A stretch of DNA of 54,149 bases from Rhodobacterales bacterium (GTDB taxonomy: Bacteria; Pseudomonadota; Alphaproteobacteria; Rhodobacterales; Rhodobacteraceae): contig JANYFE010000033.1 of the NCBI GenBank assembly GCA_025362795.1, positions 1 to 54,149 on the forward strand, in the 5' to 3' direction. Below are positions 50,744-54,149 of this stretch, piece after piece. Position numbers and translations under genes: made by a program. Within the stretch, counting starts at the first letter, position 1. Every line of letters starts with the position of its first letter. Under the pieces are notes generated by a model that saw nothing but the letters and a program-made list of their open reading frames with translations, was not told where the DNA came from and ran no database searches.

Positions 50744-51955
50744 ATGACCGCCATGCGCACTGGCCTTGCCGCGATCCCGCGCGGGATTTGGGTTTTGGGA
50801 TTTGTCAGCATGCTGATGGATGTCTCGTCCGAGATGATCCACAGCCTGTTGCCGCTGTTCATGGTCACCGTGCTGGGGGCAAGTGCGCTGACGGTTGGCC
50901 TGATCGAGGGTGCTGCCGAGGCAACGGCTTTGATATCCAAAGTGTTTTCCGGCGTGCTGAGCGATTGGATTGGACGCCGCAAAGGACTGACACTGCTGGG
51001 ATATGGCTTGGGTGCCATCACCAAGCCGCTGTTTGCCTTGGCCCCCAGTCTTGGCATTGTGCTGACGGCACGGCTGCTGGACCGCGTTGGCAAGGGCATC
51101 CGGGGTGCGCCGCGCGATGCACTGGTGGCCGACATCGCTCCGCCCCATTTGCGCGGCGCCGCATTCGGCCTGCGCCAGTCGCTGGATACGGTCGGGGCTT
51201 TTGCCGGGCCGTTGCTGGCTGTCGGGCTGATGCTGCTGTGGCAGAACAATTTTCAGGCGGTGTTCTGGGTCGCCGTGATCCCCGGAGCACTGGCGGTTCT
51301 GCTGCTGGCCATGGGCTTACAGGAACCCGCGCCGCAGAACGTGACCAAACGCACGAATCCGATAAAACGCGCCAATCTGAAGCGGTTGGGCACCGAATAT
51401 TGGCGCGTTGTGGCCATCGGCGCAGTTTTCACATTGGCGCGGTTCAGCGAAGCGTTCTTGATCCTGCGCGCCCAGCAAAGCGGTATTGCCGTCGCATTGG
51501 TGCCTTTGGTGATGGTGGCGATGAACGTGGTTTATGCGGGGTCGGCCTATCCGTTTGGCAAATTGTCGGATCGGATGAGCCACAACCAACTGCTGGGGGT
51601 CGGGCTTCTGGTCCTGATTGCCGCTGATCTGGTGCTGGCGTCGGGGGCGCATTGGATTGCGCTGACGGCGGGCGTCGCGCTGTGGGGGCTGCATATGGGC
51701 ATCACGCAAGGGCTGCTTGCCACCATGGTCGCCACAACCGCCCCCGCCGATCTGCGTGGCACGGCCTATGGGTTTTTTAACCTGATGAGCGGCTTGGCCC
51801 TGCTTTTGGCAAGCGCCACGGCCGGGCTGCTGTGGGACCAGTTCGGGGCGCAGACCACGTTTATTTCAGGCGCCGTCATAGCCGCGGCAGCACTGGGGTT
51901 GCTGGTCATGTTCAGGCCCAAGGCGGCGACCGCCACGACGGGCGCAGATCTGTGA
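50744..51955 (+). CDS. MFS transporter
   Basis: A 403-residue protein with 12 transmembrane helices. The first half has LLSDWIGRRKG-type loop (GVLSDWIGRRKGLTLLGYGL, loop 2-3) and RVGKGIRGAPRDALVADIAP, a conserved segment of a family of MFS proteins resembling YfiS/fosmidomycin-type exporters. The second half has GKLSDRMSHNQLLGVGLL. Length is standard. Cargo cannot be told; the neighbours give no hint. An AGAG site lies upstream of the ATG. Confidence 0.88.
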   Translation: MTAMRTGLAAIPRGIWVLGFVSMLMDVSSEMIHSLLPLFMVTVLGASALTVGLIEGAAEATALISKVFSGVLSDWIGRRKGLTLLGYGLGAITKPLFALAPSLGIVLTARLLDRVGKGIRGAPRDALVADIAPPHLRGAAFGLRQSLDTVGAFAGPLLAVGLMLLWQNNFQAVFWVAVIPGALAVLLLAMGLQEPAPQNVTKRTNPIKRANLKRLGTEYWRVVAIGAVFTLARFSEAFLILRAQQSGIAVALVPLVMVAMNVVYAGSAYPFGKLSDRMSHNQLLGVGLLVLIAADLVLASGAHWIALTAGVALWGLHMGITQGLLATMVATTAPADLRGTAYGFFNLMSGLALLLASATAGLLWDQFGAQTTFISGAVIAAAALGLLVMFRPKAATATTGADL

Positions 51956-52348
51956 ACTGCAGCAAATTCTTTGTCAGCCGGTCGCCAGATGGTTCGGCTG
52001 CGGAAGTCTTGGGCTGATGCAATCCTTGCTTCGATTCGGTTGCACTGATGGGCGACGGACCAGATCACCTGGCAATGGTCCGCGGCACACCGGTCACTGG
52101 GCCGACAGCGGAGCCCTGGACGAGCCTGTTGGCGACGACGCCGGTGCCCGCGACAGTCGGTAGTGGCTCCGTTAAATCTCCGATGCATCTGGCAAAGATG
52201 GATTGGCCGATGGCATAGTTGGGTATGGGTTCACGTCCTGCCGGGGTTCAGCAGAATTGCGCCGATTTGTGGCGGGCGCGTAACGGGCTTGGCCTTCGGT
52301 GGCATAACCCGGTAACATCAGACAGTCCGAATCCTCCCGAGGTTGCCC
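51956..52348. other. gene-free stretch
   Basis: About 390 bases between the MFS gene and the DUF4177 gene. A minus-strand frame (51766-52188) is open, but mostly lies opposite the MFS gene and shows no domain. The sequence may contain decayed mobile-element DNA; nothing specific is recognised. Confidence 0.35.
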
Positions 52349-52723
52349 ATGCAGCGTTACGAATACAAAGTTGTACCCAGTCCCCGCAAAGGCGAAAAGG
52401 CGCGGGATGCCAAGACGACGCCGGACAGGTTCGCGCTGGCTTTGACCAGTTTGATGAACAGGATGGGGCTGGACGGTTGGGAATATCTGCGCGCCGATGC
52501 GTTGCCCTGTGACGAGCGGGTCGGGCTGACCGGCAGCAAGACCACCTATCAAAACATGCTGGTGTTCCGCCGGGCGCTGGACGCGGCGGACGCCGTATCA
52601 CCTTTGTCGCTGTCGGCTATCACGGAAATGCCGCCGGCGCGACCGGTGCTGAGTGCGGCGGAGGCGCCGGAAGGCGCGGCACCGGCGCTGGGGCCGGCCA
52701 AGCCAAGCCTAGCGGCGGAGTGA
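52349..52723 (+). CDS. DUF4177 domain-containing protein
   Basis: A 124-residue protein. Residues 1-80 show the DUF4177 pattern: MQRYEYKVVPSPRKG, then LMNRMGLDGWEYLRADALPC and TYQNMLVFRR. The C-terminal third is Ala/Pro-rich and likely disordered (about 85-124). The function of the domain is unknown. An in-frame ATG two codons upstream (52343) is an alternative start. Its stop abuts the stop of the convergent aminotransferase gene with no gap. Confidence 0.8.
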   Translation: MQRYEYKVVPSPRKGEKARDAKTTPDRFALALTSLMNRMGLDGWEYLRADALPCDERVGLTGSKTTYQNMLVFRRALDAADAVSPLSLSAITEMPPARPVLSAAEAPEGAAPALGPAKPSLAAE

Positions 52724-53827
52724 TCAGCCCGCGGCTTTGATTGCCAGAGGCAGCGCTTCGGCGAAGGCTGTCAGGGCGGCATCGTCACCGAGGCTGACCC
52801 GGATACAGCGGTCCAGGGGCACGACCCCCGGCATGCGCACAAAGATGTCGCGGGCCAGCAGTTCGCGCAACACAGCGCGGGCATGGTCGCCATCGCGGGT
52901 GCAATCCATCGTCACGAAATTGGTGGCCGAGGGCAGCGGGATCAGGCCATTGGCGCGGGCGATTTCAGCGAGACGGGCGCGGGCCGCGGCGGCTTTGCTG
53001 CGGATCGTCATCAGATAGGCTTGGTCCAGCAAGGCGGCGAGCGCACCGGCCTGCGCGATGCGGCCCACGGCGAAATGGTTGCGGACCTTGTCGAACGCAG
53101 TTGCAAGCGGTGCGGCGGTGATGGCGTAACCGGTGCGCAGACCGGCCATGCCATGCGCCTTGGAGAAGGTGCGCAGGCGGATCACGTTGGCGGTTTCGGG
53201 GGGAATGGCGGGTTCGGTGCCCGGGGGGGCAAGGTCGATATAGGCTTCGTCGAGGATCAGCAGGGTTTCGGCGGGCAGGTTGGCGATCAGGTCGGTGATC
53301 GTGGCGGCGGAATGCTGGCTGCCCATCGGGTTGTCGGGGTTGGCGAGGTAGAGGAGTTTCGCGCGGCTCTGGCGGGCGAGGTCCAGCAGGGCGTCGGGGT
53401 CTTCGTGGTCGGCCTTGTAGGGGGCGCGGTGCAGGGTGCCGCCGTAGCCGGTGACGTGGAAGTTGAAGGTCGGGTAGGCGCCGAGCGAGGTTACGACCGG
53501 GTCGCCGGGCTGGATCATCAGGCGGGTGAGGTAGCCGAGCAGGGCGTCGATGCCTTCGCCGACCACGATGTTTTGGGGGGAGCATTTGTGATGGGCGGCG
53601 AGGGCGGTTTTGAGGTCGTGGGTCTCGGGATCGCCGTATTTCCAGACCTGTTCAGCGGCGGCTTTCATCGCGGCGATGGCGCGGGGTGAGGGGCCGAACA
53701 TCGACTCATTTGCGCCAAGGCGGGCTTTGAACAGCCGGCCGTTTTGCCGTTCCAGCGTTTCGGGTCCGGTGAAGGGCACGGTGGAGGGCAGGGCGGCGGC
53801 GCGCGGGGTGAGGATCGGGGCTTTCAT
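52724..53827 (-). CDS. histidinol-phosphate aminotransferase-like PLP enzyme
   Basis: A 367-residue fold-type I aminotransferase of the HisC group. The PLP Lys is in LRTFSKAHGMAGLRTGYA (about 225), preceded by LANPDNPMGS (Asn and Pro of the cofactor pocket) and LLILDEAYIDLAP. The end has the substrate-binding Arg in RCIRVSLGDD. It opens with LGANESMFGPSP, typical for HisC-type enzymes. HisC itself is near 350-360 residues; other members act on aromatic amino acids. No his genes adjoin, so a paralogue is likely. ATG at 53827 is preferred to one 12 codons upstream. Confidence 0.85.
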   Translation of the reverse strand: MKAPILTPRAAALPSTVPFTGPETLERQNGRLFKARLGANESMFGPSPRAIAAMKAAAEQVWKYGDPETHDLKTALAAHHKCSPQNIVVGEGIDALLGYLTRLMIQPGDPVVTSLGAYPTFNFHVTGYGGTLHRAPYKADHEDPDALLDLARQSRAKLLYLANPDNPMGSQHSAATITDLIANLPAETLLILDEAYIDLAPPGTEPAIPPETANVIRLRTFSKAHGMAGLRTGYAITAAPLATAFDKVRNHFAVGRIAQAGALAALLDQAYLMTIRSKAAAARARLAEIARANGLIPLPSATNFVTMDCTRDGDHARAVLRELLARDIFVRMPGVVPLDRCIRVSLGDDAALTAFAEALPLAIKAAG

Positions 53828-54025
53828 GGTCGGGAATTTGGCGGGGATCGGGCGGGCTGGCAAGGGGGTGGCGCGTCCGGTTCCGGACAGTTTGTGAAGC
53901 CTATTGATTTCAATAGGTTGGGTTTTTAGTTCTAACGCGGTGTTTGGGATTGGGGTTGGTTGCGGGGTACGGGCATCGCGGTTAACGTGGTGTTTACCAC
54001 GGGCGGCGAGGGTGGTGGACGGCGT

Positions 54026-54046
54026 GGTGCGCCATGAATGCGCACC
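54026..54046. repeat. hairpin GGTGCGC-loop-GCGCACC
   Basis: A seven-base perfect stem with a seven-base loop, followed by CTACGGGGG, 14 bases before the methyltransferase start. The form, a G-rich/C-rich hairpin followed by CCTACGG, looks like an intergenic repeat seen widely in this bacterial group; only one copy is in the window. Confidence 0.4.
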
Positions 54047-54060
54047 CTACGGGGGCTTGG

Positions 54061-54149
54061 ATGAACCATCTGTATTACGGCGACAATCTGCGGGTGCTGC
54101 GCGACAGCATCAAGGACGCGTCGGTGGACCTGATCTATCTGGACCCGCC
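54061..54149 (+). CDS. site-specific DNA methyltransferase, N-terminal fragment at window edge
   Basis: Twenty-nine codons starting with ATG at 54061 read MNHLYYGDNLRVLRDSIKDA then SVDLIYLDPP. The GDN-x-VLR opening and LDPP (start of the DPPY/F catalytic motif IV) identify an N6-adenine or N4-cytosine methyltransferase with the catalytic motif early, as in the beta class and type III Mod subunits. The gene continues beyond the window, so type and partner nuclease are unknown. Confidence 0.85.
   Translation, partial: MNHLYYGDNLRVLRDSIKDASVDLIYLDP

Noticed and set aside
1-54149. CRISPR array, prophage or integrated plasmid modules
   Set aside because: No regularly spaced direct repeats, cas genes, phage structural genes, integrase or replication genes were seen anywhere in the window.

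Overview
The window looks like chromosome from an alphaproteobacterium of the Rhodobacteraceae/Paracoccaceae group. GC is high. Markers include a DUF2155 protein, a GapR-type DUF2312 protein, an ImuA-ImuB-DnaE2 mutasome with a GAAC-N7-GAAC LexA box, an NDUFA12-type complex I subunit, an FnrL-type box and an interspersed hairpin repeat with a GATATTT tail. The genus cannot be fixed from sequence alone. Most genes are housekeeping or catabolic and intact. Four zones are decayed: 1-840, 7.65-8.15 kb, 30.67-30.8 kb and 48.85-49.85 kb.

Layout. 1-840: an IS3-family end cutting into a short-chain dehydrogenase. 1.4-7.45 kb: a leftward SOS operon SRAP-imuA-imuB-dnaE2 behind a perfect LexA box. 7.65-8.3 kb: a decayed coiled-coil-like gene and tRNA-Asn. 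8.3-10.6 kb: a divergent metallo-beta-lactamase and EnvZ-like kinase. 10.7-15.5 kb: a YnjBCD-type ABC transporter with a CAP-domain protein, divergent from a YnjF-like CDP-alcohol phosphatidyltransferase. 15.6-17.7 kb: clpP-clpX. 18.2-22.0 kb: NDUFA12, MlaD, DUF2155, aat, accC and accB.

22.2-38.9 kb carries the reductive pyrimidine degradation pathway in two blocks: preT-preA, then a nine-gene operon with beta-ureidopropionase, dihydropyrimidinase and a four-part ABC importer. Between them lie a luciferase-like oxidoreductase, kup and a RutR-like TetR regulator, plus a cupin, a lipoprotein and a UPF0303 protein. Two RutR-type palindromes precede the large operon and a weaker one precedes preT, so the regulator and its regulon appear to sit together. 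Three unfamiliar small genes are translationally coupled to or embedded in the operon.

39-45 kb: a FliM/FliN-domain protein; a sulfur cluster (YeeE pair, one member fused to a DUF442 domain, and a persulfide-dioxygenase-like hydrolase) under a candidate FnrL box shared with a DksA-like gene; and a FadB-like protein whose dehydrogenase half looks non-functional. 45-48.6 kb: GapR, a sulfotransferase-like protein, an orphan Fe(III) permease and tRNA-Thr. 48.6-49.9 kb: gene remnants. 50-54.1 kb: cytochrome b561, an MFS transporter, a DUF4177 protein, a HisC-like aminotransferase and the first codons of a DNA methyltransferase running off the edge.

The items most worth follow-up are the RutR regulon with its unknown small members, the inverted pair of palindromic elements bracketing kup-rutR, the YeeE-DUF442 read-through fusion with an internal ribosome binding site, and the FadB-like pseudoenzyme.
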